Shown here piece after piece: positions 7,692-16,261 of a stretch of DNA of 64,000 nucleotides. The stretch comes from Thioclava sp. JE_KL1 (GTDB lineage Bacteria; Pseudomonadota; Alphaproteobacteria; Rhodobacterales; Rhodobacteraceae), in NCBI RefSeq assembly GCF_009296265.1, contig NZ_WBJS01000002.1, positions 477,533-541,532 of the forward strand. The letters are read 5' to 3'. Each line of letters starts with the position of its first letter. The stretch's first letter is position 1. Under the pieces are notes generated by a model, which worked only from the letters and a program-made list of their open reading frames with translations, searched no databases and had not been told where the DNA came from. The position numbers and the translations under genes were made by a program.

Positions 7692-8291
7692 ATGCGTTTC
7701 ATTTTTCTTGCCGCGCTGCTGGCTGCCGCGCCTGTTTTGGTCGAGCCCGCTTTCGCCGAGCCGGTCAATATTCGCCCCGACGTGATGTCCGTCACGGTCG
7801 ACACTGCCAAGGGCCCGGTCGAGATCAAGCGGATTCAGGATAACGAGAACAAGCTGGAAGGTGATTGGGCCAAGACCTCGCGCCCCTGTCCGAGCTTCTG
7901 CATCCAGCCGATGATCCCGGCCCCCGGCGTGACCCCAGTGGGGGAGCTGGAGATGCTGGAGTTTCTCAAGGATCCCAACGTGGTGGTCGTCGACGGGCGG
8001 GTGACCCGCGATTTCGAGGGCGGCGCGATCCCCGGTGCGATCAATATTCCCTATATGGAAGCCCCCGACCGTCTGGGCGAGCTTGGCTGTCAGCCCGATT
8101 TCGAAGGCTTCATCTGCGACGGCGAGGACGTGAAATCGGTCGCGCTTTACTGCAACGGCCCGTGGTGCGGCCAGTCGCCTACTGCCGCACGCCGCATGAT
8201 CGAAGCCGGTTTCCCGGCGGAAAAGATTTATTACTACCGCGGCGGGATGCAGCAATGGCGGCTGCTGGGGCTGACGGTCAGCGGGGGCTGA
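7692..8291 (+). CDS. Periplasmic rhodanese-like domain protein
   Basis: The 199-residue protein has a signal peptide (MRFIFLAALLAAAPVLVEPAFA, cleaved near residue 22). A short domain with PCPSFCIQP follows, then a rhodanese fold: VVVDGRVTRDFEGGAIPGAINIPYME, the active-site loop CNGPWCGQS and YYYRGGMQQWRLLGL. The active-site loop differs from the classical CxxGxR of thiosulfate sulfurtransferases by carrying two cysteines (C-N-G-P-W-C), so a thiol/redox or sulfur-relay role is possible. Periplasmic location is inferred from the leader. GGGAGG lies 6-11 bases upstream of the start. Confidence 0.85.
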   Translation: MRFIFLAALLAAAPVLVEPAFAEPVNIRPDVMSVTVDTAKGPVEIKRIQDNENKLEGDWAKTSRPCPSFCIQPMIPAPGVTPVGELEMLEFLKDPNVVVVDGRVTRDFEGGAIPGAINIPYMEAPDRLGELGCQPDFEGFICDGEDVKSVALYCNGPWCGQSPTAARRMIEAGFPAEKIYYYRGGMQQWRLLGLTVSGG

Positions 8292-8294
8292 TCC

Positions 8295-9053
8295 CTATTT
8301 GTCGGGTTCTGCGCAAGGGTAGGCCTCGCCATCGGGGAGCCGACAAAGCGAGTCGAAGAAGCTGCTGGAAAGCCGATCATAGCTGAGCATTCTGTGTTCC
8401 CGGTCGCGGGACTCGAGATAATCGCTGCACGACGCGAGGTAGTATAGCTCGCGTCGTTCGTCATTCGCGTACCACTGGGTGAAAGCGGCGCTGGCCGCAC
8501 TGATGAGATCGTCCGAGCGGCCCATTTCTGTCTCGAAGGCTGCGGCGATATCGTCCTGCATCGGCCATCCTGCAAGCGCGTCCCAGGCGTCGGGCATCCC
8601 GGCTTCGCGCAGATCCCAAGCCACAGCGAGGCTGAAGGTCGTCGCGTCCGCCTCCATCGCGAAGATCGCGCGGGCATTTTCCTTCATCGACAGGTTCGGA
8701 TCGGGACAGGAGCCGTGGAATTTCTGCTCCAGATGGCGCAATTCATGGATCAGAACTGCCTTTTGCAGGGCGGGTGCCATGTCGGTGGCGATCACGAGCC
8801 GGGAGGAGCGCGGCTCGAAATATCCCCGCGCATCGTGCAGCGTGTCGGCGAGACACAGCTCGCCAGCGTCTTGAAAGAGCGCGACATGCAGGCTCGGCCA
8901 GCGGTCGAGGGCGGGACGCAGCTGTGTGACGAGCGCTGCGATTTCGGGTGGCTTATCGAAGGGTGGGGCGGCGCAAGTGAGGATCTGGGCGTGCGCCGGT
9001 CCGGTCATCACACCGAGCCAGGCGCTCAGGACGATGTGCCGGACGAGCCTCAC
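8295..9053 (-). CDS. Secreted putative zinc metallopeptidase with HELRH motif
   Basis: The 252-residue protein begins with a signal peptide ([23 protein letters not shown]). It carries HELRH, an HExxH zinc-binding motif, within [12 protein letters not shown], and a downstream EADA that could give the third ligand (gluzincin-like). Cysteines in the mature part suggest disulfides. It resembles the Rhodobacteraceae proteins annotated as DUF6782-type putative metallopeptidases; peptidase activity is inferred only. Its start overlaps the uvrB stop by four bases, so it is probably co-transcribed downstream of uvrB although unrelated in function. Confidence 0.7.
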   Translation of the reverse strand: MRLVRHIVLSAWLGVMTGPAHAQILTCAAPPFDKPPEIAALVTQLRPALDRWPSLHVALFQDAGELCLADTLHDARGYFEPRSSRLVIATDMAPALQKAVLIHELRHLEQKFHGSCPDPNLSMKENARAIFAMEADATTFSLAVAWDLREAGMPDAWDALAGWPMQDDIAAAFETEMGRSDDLISAASAAFTQWYANDERRELYYLASCSDYLESRDREHRMLSYDRLSSSFFDSLCRLPDGEAYPCAEPDK

Positions 9054-11233
9054 CGCCCCTTCTTCCCCTTCACACCCCCGCGCTGACCCGGCCGTCCTGC
9101 CGTCGACCGGCCCTGCGCCTTGACGGCGGCCTCGCTCGCGGCCTCCACCGCCGATTGCCGCGCGAGCGGGTCGTCGTGGACGGCGAGGTCCACCGCTTCC
9201 AGACGTTTCACCTCGTCGCGCAGGCGGGCGGCTTCCTCGAATTCCAGATCCTCGGCGGCCTTGCGCATCTTGGCGCGCATGTCATCCAGATGCGCCTGCA
9301 GGTTCGCACCGGGTTTGACCGCATCGACCTTGGCGGTGACGCGCGACATGTCGGTGTCGCCCTGATAGAGCCCGGCCAGAACGTCATCGACATTCTTCTT
9401 GATCGTCTCGGGTGTGATGCCGTGTTCTTCGTTATAGGCGATCTGCTTGGCGCGGCGGCGGTCGGTCTCGTCCATCGCGCGCTGCATCGAGCCGGTGATC
9501 CTGTCGGCATACATGATGACGCGGCCCTCGGAGTTCCGCGCGGCGCGGCCGATGGTCTGGATCAGCGAGGTTTCCGAACGCAGGAAGCCCTCCTTGTCGG
9601 CATCGAGGATCGCGACAAGCCCACATTCGGGAATGTCCAGACCCTCGCGCAAGAGGTTGATCCCGATCAGCACGTCGAAGGCCCCGAGGCGCAGGTCGCG
9701 CAGGATCTCGATCCGCTCGATCGTGTCGATGTCGGAGTGCATGTAGCGCACGCGAACGCCCTGTTCGTGCAGGTATTCGGTCAGGTCCTCGGCCATGCGT
9801 TTGGTGAGCGTGGTGACGAGTGTGCGATAGCCGCGCGCCGCGACGGTGCGGATCTCATCGAGCACATCATCCACCTGCGTCTCGACCGGGCGGATTTCCA
9901 CGATCGGGTCCAGAAGGCCGGTCGGGCGAATGACCTGTTCGGTGAAGACGCCGCCGGTCTGTTCCAGCTCCCATGCAGCGGGCGTTGCCGAGACGAAGAC
10001 CGATTGCGGGCGCATCGCGTCCCATTCCTCGAATTTCAGCGGGCGGTTGTCCATGCAGGACGGCAGGCGGAAGCCGTGTTCGGCCAGCGTGAATTTGCGC
10101 CGATAGTCCCCGCGATACATGCCGCCGATCTGCGGCACGGTGACGTGGCTCTCATCGGCGAAGACGATCGCGTTGTCGGGGATGAATTCGAAGAGGGTGG
10201 GCGGCGGCTCGCCGGGCGCACGACCGGTGAGATAGCGCGAATAGTTCTCGATCCCGTTGCAGACGCCGGTTGCCTCCAGCATCTCCAGATCGAAATTCGT
10301 GCGTTGTTCGAGGCGCTGCGCCTCCAGCAGCTTGCCTTCCTCTTCCAGCTGCTTCAGCCGGAGCGCCAGCTCCTTGCGGATGCCCTTCGCGGCTTGCTGC
10401 AGGGTCGGGCGCGGCGTGACGTAGTGGCTGTTCGCGTAGATGCGGATCTGGTCGAAACTGTCGGTCTTCGCCCCGGTCAGCGGGTCGAATTCGGTGATTG
10501 CCTCCAGTTCCTCGCCGAAGAAGGAGAATCGCCAGGCGCGGTCCTCCAAGTGGGCGGGCCACAGATCGACCGTGTCGCCCTTCACGCGGAACGCGCCGCG
10601 CTGGAAGGCCGCATCGAGTCGCTTGTATTGCTGCGCCACTAGCTCGTTGATGAATTTGCGCTGCTCGATCAGATCGCCGGTCTTGAGATCCTGCGTCATC
10701 GCCGAATAGGTCTCGACCGAGCCGATACCGTAGATGCACGAGACCGAGGCCACGATGATCACGTCGTCGCGCTCCAACAGCGCCCGTGTGGACGAGTGGC
10801 GCATCCGGTCGATCTGCTCGTTGATCTGCGATTCCTTCTCGATATAGGTGTCCGAGCGCGGCACATAGGCTTCGGGCTGGTAGTAGTCGTAGTAGGAGAC
10901 GAAATATTCCACCGAGTTGTCGGGGAAGAAGCTCTTGAACTCACCGTAGAGCTGCGCGGCCAGCGTCTTGTTCGGCGCGAGGATGATCGCGGGGCGTTGG
11001 GTTTCCTCGATCACCTTGGCCATGGTGAAGGTCTTGCCCGTGCCGGTCGCCCCCAGCAGCACCTGATCGCGTTCGAGCGCCTCGACGCCGGAAGACAGCT
11101 CCGCAATCGCGGTCGGCTGGTCGCCGGCCGGGTTGAACTGAGTCTGCATCACGAACCGCTTGCCGCCTTCCAGCTTGGGGCGGGTGAGCACGTCGGGGCG
11201 TTCGGAGGGCAGATTGGTATTGTTGTGAGGCAT
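9050..11233 (-). CDS. uvrB: Excinuclease ABC subunit B
   Basis: UvrB is the helicase-like damage-verification subunit of nucleotide excision repair; it receives DNA from UvrA and recruits UvrC. The 727-residue product shows Walker A (GATGTGKT), the tyrosine-rich beta-hairpin region ([13 protein letters not shown]), the helicase box [11 protein letters not shown], motif [11 protein letters not shown] and a C-terminal UVR motif of the form [14 protein letters not shown] that binds UvrC. I choose the ATG at 11233, which follows AAGGTC on the coding strand; the longer frame to 11287 adds residues without homology. A lysine/arginine-rich tail closes the protein. Confidence 0.97.
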   Translation of the reverse strand: MPHNNTNLPSERPDVLTRPKLEGGKRFVMQTQFNPAGDQPTAIAELSSGVEALERDQVLLGATGTGKTFTMAKVIEETQRPAIILAPNKTLAAQLYGEFKSFFPDNSVEYFVSYYDYYQPEAYVPRSDTYIEKESQINEQIDRMRHSSTRALLERDDVIIVASVSCIYGIGSVETYSAMTQDLKTGDLIEQRKFINELVAQQYKRLDAAFQRGAFRVKGDTVDLWPAHLEDRAWRFSFFGEELEAITEFDPLTGAKTDSFDQIRIYANSHYVTPRPTLQQAAKGIRKELALRLKQLEEEGKLLEAQRLEQRTNFDLEMLEATGVCNGIENYSRYLTGRAPGEPPPTLFEFIPDNAIVFADESHVTVPQIGGMYRGDYRRKFTLAEHGFRLPSCMDNRPLKFEEWDAMRPQSVFVSATPAAWELEQTGGVFTEQVIRPTGLLDPIVEIRPVETQVDDVLDEIRTVAARGYRTLVTTLTKRMAEDLTEYLHEQGVRVRYMHSDIDTIERIEILRDLRLGAFDVLIGINLLREGLDIPECGLVAILDADKEGFLRSETSLIQTIGRAARNSEGRVIMYADRITGSMQRAMDETDRRRAKQIAYNEEHGITPETIKKNVDDVLAGLYQGDTDMSRVTAKVDAVKPGANLQAHLDDMRAKMRKAAEDLEFEEAARLRDEVKRLEAVDLAVHDDPLARQSAVEAASEAAVKAQGRSTAGRPGQRGGVKGKKGR

Positions 11234-11646
11234 CGCGCAGACCTTTTGCTTGCCCCCCAAAGTTGTCCTCTTTTCGTTCGCATTCAAGGGTTTGCGAAAG
11301 GCGTTACGGAAGGCTTAACGCAGAGTTTCGAATTGTCTATATTTAACAGTGGCTTGCGTCTCTGTTTCGCTTGAATTCGTGGCGGGTCGCGCGCATCTTG
11401 CCTATTGCAAGCAGCATCAGACTGCCGGCCGGCGCACCACCCCCACCCTTTGCTCCCCAGCCGGTCGGCAGTTCCTCACCTTACCGGTGCTTTCGGTATC
11501 CTCCCGGCACGGCGGGCGGCGGCGTCATCGAAGGGGCTGGAATGTCATGCACGATCGCCGCGCCTCTTTCGGCTTTGCGCTCCGGGGCTTGCGATTTGTC
11601 TCAGATGCACTAAGAAAAGTCAGAGGTATCGCAGAGGAGTTTGCCC
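11234..11646. other. Divergent intergenic region uvrB / NDUFS4-like gene
   Basis: About 410 bases between two divergent starts. Short overlapping open frames are present, but none has a ribosome-binding site, codon bias or a domain. The region should contain the uvrB promoter (possibly SOS-controlled; I did not find a convincing LexA box). Confidence 0.45.
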
Positions 11647-11958
11647 ATGCGCGCGCGCATCTACCAACCCGCCCGCAACGCCATGCAATCGGGCACCGCG
11701 AAGACGCGGTTCTGGTATCTCGACTATGTCGCCTCCGACGCGCGTGAGATCGACCCGCTGATGGGCTGGACCAGCTCCAATGACACGCAGGCGCAAGTGC
11801 GGCTGCGCTTCGAGACCCGCGAGGCGGCCGAAGCCTATGCCAAGGAAAAGGGCATCGATTACGTCGTGACGGAGCCGCATAAGCGCGCCCCGAATGTCCG
11901 CGCCCGCGGCTATGGCGAGAACTTCGCCACCGACCGCCGCGCGAACTGGACGCACTGA
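11647..11958 (+). CDS. NDUFS4-like ETC complex I accessory subunit
   Basis: The 103-residue protein matches the ETC complex I conserved region shared with mitochondrial NDUFS4 (18-kDa subunit). It has [13 protein letters not shown] near the start, W-x-LDY, then [17 protein letters not shown] and the closing [12 protein letters not shown]. The mitochondrial protein sits near the FeS-rich peripheral arm; alphaproteobacteria such as Paracoccus carry the same accessory subunit as a single gene away from the nuo operon. That also supports an alphaproteobacterial host. The ATG at 11647 is preceded by GAGGAG with seven bases spacing. Confidence 0.9.
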   Translation: MRARIYQPARNAMQSGTAKTRFWYLDYVASDAREIDPLMGWTSSNDTQAQVRLRFETREAAEAYAKEKGIDYVVTEPHKRAPNVRARGYGENFATDRRANWTH

Positions 11959-12240
11959 ATACCTGCGCCAGCGGCGAAAGCTTTCCCTGCCAAGGGAGAG
12001 TTTTCCGCACCGCGATCACCCGTTTTCCACGTGAATGAAGCTGGGGCGTCAGGCTGCGTTTCGGTTTCTTCCTGCGTTCCAACCTGTGCCACCGACGGTC
12101 TCGCGCAGGTTCCAACGTGGCCCGAATTTCCGACGTAGCTCTGCGTTCCGTCCCAAGAGCCCGTCGCTTTGTTCCTTGGCATTATCGCGCTCACGATTTT
12201 CGACGTTTGAGCAGAGTTTTTCCGAGCCTGCTCGCGCTCA
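11959..12240. other. Non-coding gap upstream of the Ala-rich secreted protein
   Basis: No gene is evident. A small hairpin (CTTTCCCTGCCAAGGGAGAG) near 11979-11998 may help end transcription of the preceding gene. Confidence 0.4.
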
Positions 12241-12265
12241 GGAACGGTGATCTTTCTGCAGTGTT
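12241..12265 (+). promoter_or_regulatory. Possible GGAAC-type stress promoter
   Basis: GGAAC at 12241-12245, a 16-base spacer and TGTT at 12262-12265 resemble the GGAAC-N16-CGTT pattern found upstream of the glsB-like gene, with one mismatch in the -10. It lies about 50 bases before the start at 12314. Confidence 0.35.
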
Positions 12266-12313
12266 CTCTGTCTGCCGGCTGACGGTCGGCGCATGAAATG
12301 CAAGGAGAACACT

Positions 12314-12844
12314 ATGACCTACACCATCAAGTCGATCGCTCTCGCAGGTATTCTGGCCACTGCCGCGCCCGTTGCGGCCCTGGCTCAGGCTGACGTATCC
12401 ACCGGAACGGACGCTGGCGCATCGGTCTCGGCGCAGGCTGCAGGCGCTGATGTCGGCGCAAGCGCGGATATGGGCGCATCGACGGATGCCGCAACGACTG
12501 CGGGCTCGAATGGTGGAATGGGCCAAGATGGGTCGGTGAAGACCTATGGTCAGCTCGTCGCGGACCTTCAGGCCAATGGCGCTGCGTCCACCGACCAGTT
12601 CGCCGATTATGAAGTGGGAACCGATGGCGAAGCCAAGATCGTCGCTCTGTCCGACCTGAAGGGTAAAGGCGCAGAGAATGGCTCCGCGGCTCTCGAGAAC
12701 GCAATGGGCGCTGACGTGGATGCCGATTACAGCCAGCTTCCGTCCAGCGTCTTCGATGGCACCGATTACACGCCCGAGGATGTCGCTGCCGCGTATATCA
12801 ACGCCGAAGGCAATCTGATCGTCGTGGTCGACAACAACGCCTGA
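12314..12844 (+). CDS. Alanine-rich secreted protein of unknown function
   Basis: The 176-residue protein starts at the ATG at 12314, behind AAGGAG. Residues 1-24 are a signal peptide ending ALAQA. The mature N-terminus is a low-complexity Ala/Ser/Gly/Asp segment with repeats of the type GASADMGAS (about residues 27-70). A more ordinary acidic domain follows, with VKTYGQLVADLQANG and FADYEVGTDGEAKIVALSDLKG, ending VVVDNNA. I do not recognise the family. A possible stress promoter upstream and a strong terminator downstream mark it as a single-gene unit. Confidence 0.75.
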   Translation: MTYTIKSIALAGILATAAPVAALAQADVSTGTDAGASVSAQAAGADVGASADMGASTDAATTAGSNGGMGQDGSVKTYGQLVADLQANGAASTDQFADYEVGTDGEAKIVALSDLKGKGAENGSAALENAMGADVDADYSQLPSSVFDGTDYTPEDVAAAYINAEGNLIVVVDNNA

Positions 12845-12870
12845 TCACCTTTGACGATACATGATCCCGA

Positions 12871-12903
12871 AGCCCCCTGTCCTACGCGGCAGGGGGCTTT
12901 TTT
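12871..12903 (+). terminator. Rho-independent terminator
   Basis: AGCCCCCTG pairs with CAGGGGGCT across a ten-base loop and is followed by a T-run. It closes the Ala-rich protein gene and faces the convergent exporter operon. Confidence 0.88.
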
Positions 12904-12914
12904 GTGCCTGACAT

Positions 12915-14120
12915 CTACTGATAATGAAGCGCATCGATCGGATCGAGCCGGGCCGCCCGCCGCGCCGGAAAGTAGCCGAAGACCATGCCCACCACCGCGG
13001 AGAAGCCGAAGGCGAGGGCGATGACGTTCAGGCTGGGCGAGAAGGGGATCACCATGATCTGCGCCGCGACATAGGCGAGGCCGAGGCCGAAGAGGATCCC
13101 GATGATCCCGCCCAGAACCGACAACACCACAGCTTCGACGAGGAACTGCATCAAGACCTGATGGGCCTGCGCGCCGACCGAGAGGCGGATACCGATCTCG
13201 CGGGTCCGCTCGGTCACCGAGACCAGCATGATGTTCATGATGCCGATCCCGCCCACGAGCAGGCTGACCGCCGCGACGGAGGAGAGCAGGCCGGTAAGAA
13301 CCGAATTGACCGAATTGAGCATCGAACTCAGTTCGGCCATGTCGAAGACCGAGAAGTCGTCGTCTTCGCCGATCGCGATGCGGCGGCGCTCGCGCATCAG
13401 GGCCTCGATATCGGAGGTCGCCCGCTCCACGGAGGCCGTCCGGGCCACCTGAAGCGAAATCGAAGAGACGTCCTGACTGCCCATCAGCCGCCTTTGCACC
13501 GTTCGGACCGGCATCAGCACGAGGTCGTCCTGATCCTGCCCGAAGGACCCGGCGCCCTTGGATTTCAGCACGCCGATCACCTCGCAGGAGATCGACTTGA
13601 TGCGGATCTTCTCGCCGGTCGGATCGGTCGCGCCGAACAGGGTTGTCCGCACGGTCTCGCCGATGATGCAAAGATTGGCGCCGCTGCGGTCCTCCGCCGG
13701 GGTGAAGCTGCGCCCGAGCGCGATCGTCCAGCCGCCGATCTCGAGATAGGGCGACGTCGTGCCAGTGATCGATGTCGTGCGATTGTTGTTGCCGAAGACC
13801 GCCGTGGCTGCGGTCGAGACGACAGGCGCGACGGCCGAGAGGCTGCTCAGGTCCTCCAGCGCGTCTGCATCCGAAAGCTTGAAGGGCGGGGCGGTATCGC
13901 GCGATCCGGGTCCCATCATCCGCGCCCCCGAGCGCACGACCAGCACATTCGTCCCGAGCGATTCCACATTGGCCGAGACCTGCTCGGAGGAGCCTTGCCC
14001 GACGGTCACCATCGCGATGACGGCGGCGACCCCGATCACCACGCCCAGCACGGTGAGAAAGGACCGTAGCGCGTTGCGGATGATCGCAGTAAGCGCGAGG
14101 CGGATGGTTTCCCAGAGCAT
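12915..14120 (-). CDS. MacB-type ABC exporter permease
   Basis: The 401-residue protein has the MacB/FtsX permease layout. One N-terminal transmembrane helix (about 20-42) is followed by a large periplasmic domain (about 45-275) and three C-terminal helices. The conserved ERTREIGIRLSVGAQAHQVLMQFL segment is present. It starts at the ATG at 14120, overlapping the ATPase stop as TGATG, so the two are translationally coupled. Unlike E. coli MacB, the ATPase is a separate protein. With the upstream adaptor and ATPase it would form a mechanotransmission-type exporter for a peptide, lipid or drug; the substrate is unknown. Confidence 0.9.
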   Translation of the reverse strand: MLWETIRLALTAIIRNALRSFLTVLGVVIGVAAVIAMVTVGQGSSEQVSANVESLGTNVLVVRSGARMMGPGSRDTAPPFKLSDADALEDLSSLSAVAPVVSTAATAVFGNNNRTTSITGTTSPYLEIGGWTIALGRSFTPAEDRSGANLCIIGETVRTTLFGATDPTGEKIRIKSISCEVIGVLKSKGAGSFGQDQDDLVLMPVRTVQRRLMGSQDVSSISLQVARTASVERATSDIEALMRERRRIAIGEDDDFSVFDMAELSSMLNSVNSVLTGLLSSVAAVSLLVGGIGIMNIMLVSVTERTREIGIRLSVGAQAHQVLMQFLVEAVVLSVLGGIIGILFGLGLAYVAAQIMVIPFSPSLNVIALAFGFSAVVGMVFGYFPARRAARLDPIDALHYQ

Positions 14121-14824
14121 CACAGCGCTCCTTCGTGCATCTTCTCGTCGCGCACGACGCGGCCATCGGTGAAGACGACGAGGCGGGAGGCATAGGCGGC
14201 CATGTCCTCCTCATGTGTGACCATCACGATGGTCAGCCCGGACTCGCGGTTGAGGTCCTGCATCAGGTTCATGATCTCGACGCTGCGTTTGGTGTCGAGA
14301 TTGCCCGTGGGCTCGTCGGCGAGCATCACCATCGGCTCGCCCGCCAGCGCCCGCGCGATGGCGACGCGTTGCTGCTGACCGCCCGAGAGCTGCGACGGCG
14401 TGTGATCCTCGCGCCCCTCCAGCCCGACCCGCGCCAGAGCCTGACGGGCCCGCGCCACACGCTCGGCCTTGCGCATCCCCTTGTAGATCAGGGGAAGTTC
14501 GACATTTTCCAGCGAGGTTGTGCGCGGCAGCAGGTTGTAGCCCTGAAAGACAAACCCGAGGTAATGCCTGCGCAGCAAGGCCCGTTGATCGCGGTTCAGG
14601 GTCGCGACTTCGACACCGTTGAACAGGTAATTCCCCGCGGTCGGCCGGTCGAGACAGCCGATGATGTTCATCGCGGTCGATTTTCCCGACCCCGAGGGCC
14701 CCATGATCGCAAGGAATTCTCCAGGTTCGACGCGAAGGTCGACGCCATCGAGGGCGCGCACGAGGGTTTCGTCATGGCCATAGTGGCGCTCGATCCCGCG
14801 CAGCTCGAGAAGCGGCTCACTCAT
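14120..14824 (-). CDS. MacB/LolD-type ABC exporter ATPase
   Basis: The 234-residue ATPase shows Walker A GPSGSGKST (42-50), the Q-loop within GFVFQGYNLLPRTT, the signature [15 protein letters not shown] and Walker B MLADEPTGNLDT, all intact. The sequence is of the LolD/MacB-type that partners permeases with large periplasmic domains. Its start overlaps the adaptor stop by four bases and its stop overlaps the permease start, so the three genes form a tight operon. Confidence 0.93.
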   Translation of the reverse strand: MSEPLLELRGIERHYGHDETLVRALDGVDLRVEPGEFLAIMGPSGSGKSTAMNIIGCLDRPTAGNYLFNGVEVATLNRDQRALLRRHYLGFVFQGYNLLPRTTSLENVELPLIYKGMRKAERVARARQALARVGLEGREDHTPSQLSGGQQQRVAIARALAGEPMVMLADEPTGNLDTKRSVEIMNLMQDLNRESGLTIVMVTHEEDMAAYASRLVVFTDGRVVRDEKMHEGAL

Positions 14825-16071
14825 TTCGATGCATCCCGCTGATCGGTGATCACCTGATCGCCAACGGCCAGATCGCCCGCGGTGACAATCGTGAACTTGC
14901 CATTCGTCGCGCCCGGCGTGACCGCCACTTCGACGGGGGTGCCGTCGCGAAGAACCCAGACGGATTTGCCACTCGCCGTGCCGCTCTCCGAACTCGGGCG
15001 GCTCGGTATCACGAGGCCGATGAGTCCGCTCGCGCCATTGCCCGCATCTGCGACCTCTTGCGGGGGCGCGTAGCGCAGCGCCGCATTCGGGATCAGGAGC
15101 GCGTCCTTCGCCTCGTCTACTGTGATCGTCGCCGTCGCGGTCATGCCGGGGCGCAGGAGAAGATCTGAGTTGTCGACCGCCAGCACGCCCTTGTAGGTCA
15201 CGACATCGTCGGTCGTCTCGGGGGCGTAGCGCACCTGGGTGATCGTCGCCGGGAAGGAACGACCGGAATAGGCGTCGACGGTGAATGTCGCATCATTGCC
15301 GACCGCCACCTGACCGATATCCGCCTCGTCGATATCGACCAGCAACTGCATCCGGCGCAGGTCCTCGGCCAGCGTGAACAGGGTGGGTGCGGACAGCGAG
15401 GCGGCCACGATCTGACCGGCCGAGACATTGCGGTCCAGAACGACGCCATTGATCGGGGACCGGATGACCGATTTCTCCAGATCGTCCTTCTCCAACGCCA
15501 AGTTCGCCTCGGCCAGCGTCAGCGACGCTTTCGCGGCCTGAACGGCTGCCACGGCACGATCGCGCTGCGCGATATAGGTGACGAAGGTGCTATGGGTCGA
15601 GACGCCGCGCCGGTCCAGTTCCGCCTGTGTCTCATAAAGCGCCGTCGCTTCTTTCTGCGTGGCTTCAGCCTGTGCTAGCTGCGCCTTGGCGGCCGCAAGT
15701 GCGGCTTCGGCATTGGCGACCTGCGCCTTGAATTTCGTATCGTCGAGCCGCGCGAGGACCTGACCCACTTTGACCTCGTCGTTATAATCGACATCGATGC
15801 TCTCCAGCGTGCCCGACAGCTCCGAGGAGACTTCGACTTCCGTCGTGGGCTGCACCGTGCCGGTCGCGGTGACGGTGACGGTCAGATCGCCGCGCGTGAC
15901 CTCTTGCGTCACATAGCTCGTGCCCGTGGTGTCGCCGGAGGGCGCGAGCCAGAGCCACGCGCCGATCGCGATCACGACAGCACCCGCGCCGAAAGCCCAG
16001 AACCGCCAAGGGCGTCCACTCTTCGCAGTGGACAGCATTTTCTCGATTTCGTCGCGGCTCTGGCTTGGCAT
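14821..16071 (-). CDS. MacA-like periplasmic adaptor (HlyD/RND-MFP family)
   Basis: The 416-residue adaptor is anchored by a single N-terminal helix (about 24-44). It has a lipoyl half (TGTVQPTTEVEVSSELSG), a long Ala-rich coiled coil (about 110-190), the second lipoyl half (VIRSPINGVVLDRNVSAGQ) and beta-barrel and membrane-proximal domains. This matches MacA, which links a MacB-type ABC exporter to an outer-membrane TolC-like channel. It is first in the operon with the ATPase and permease. No outer-membrane component is adjacent. Confidence 0.9.
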   Translation of the reverse strand: MPSQSRDEIEKMLSTAKSGRPWRFWAFGAGAVVIAIGAWLWLAPSGDTTGTSYVTQEVTRGDLTVTVTATGTVQPTTEVEVSSELSGTLESIDVDYNDEVKVGQVLARLDDTKFKAQVANAEAALAAAKAQLAQAEATQKEATALYETQAELDRRGVSTHSTFVTYIAQRDRAVAAVQAAKASLTLAEANLALEKDDLEKSVIRSPINGVVLDRNVSAGQIVAASLSAPTLFTLAEDLRRMQLLVDIDEADIGQVAVGNDATFTVDAYSGRSFPATITQVRYAPETTDDVVTYKGVLAVDNSDLLLRPGMTATATITVDEAKDALLIPNAALRYAPPQEVADAGNGASGLIGLVIPSRPSSESGTASGKSVWVLRDGTPVEVAVTPGATNGKFTIVTAGDLAVGDQVITDQRDASK

Positions 16072-16261
16072 CGTTCATCCGTTCCGGTTTCTCTCCCCGC
16101 AAGCTCGGGCGGGAGTATTACGTTCGAGAAAATGAACCCCGTCGCCCGCTATGGCTTTGCTCTAGAACAAGAAAGGAAAAAGAAACGCGCTTGTGATCGC
16201 TGGGGCGATGAATTTGTGACTTGTCTTCGCCCGCTGCGCGGAAAGCCTGCGCAGGAGAGTG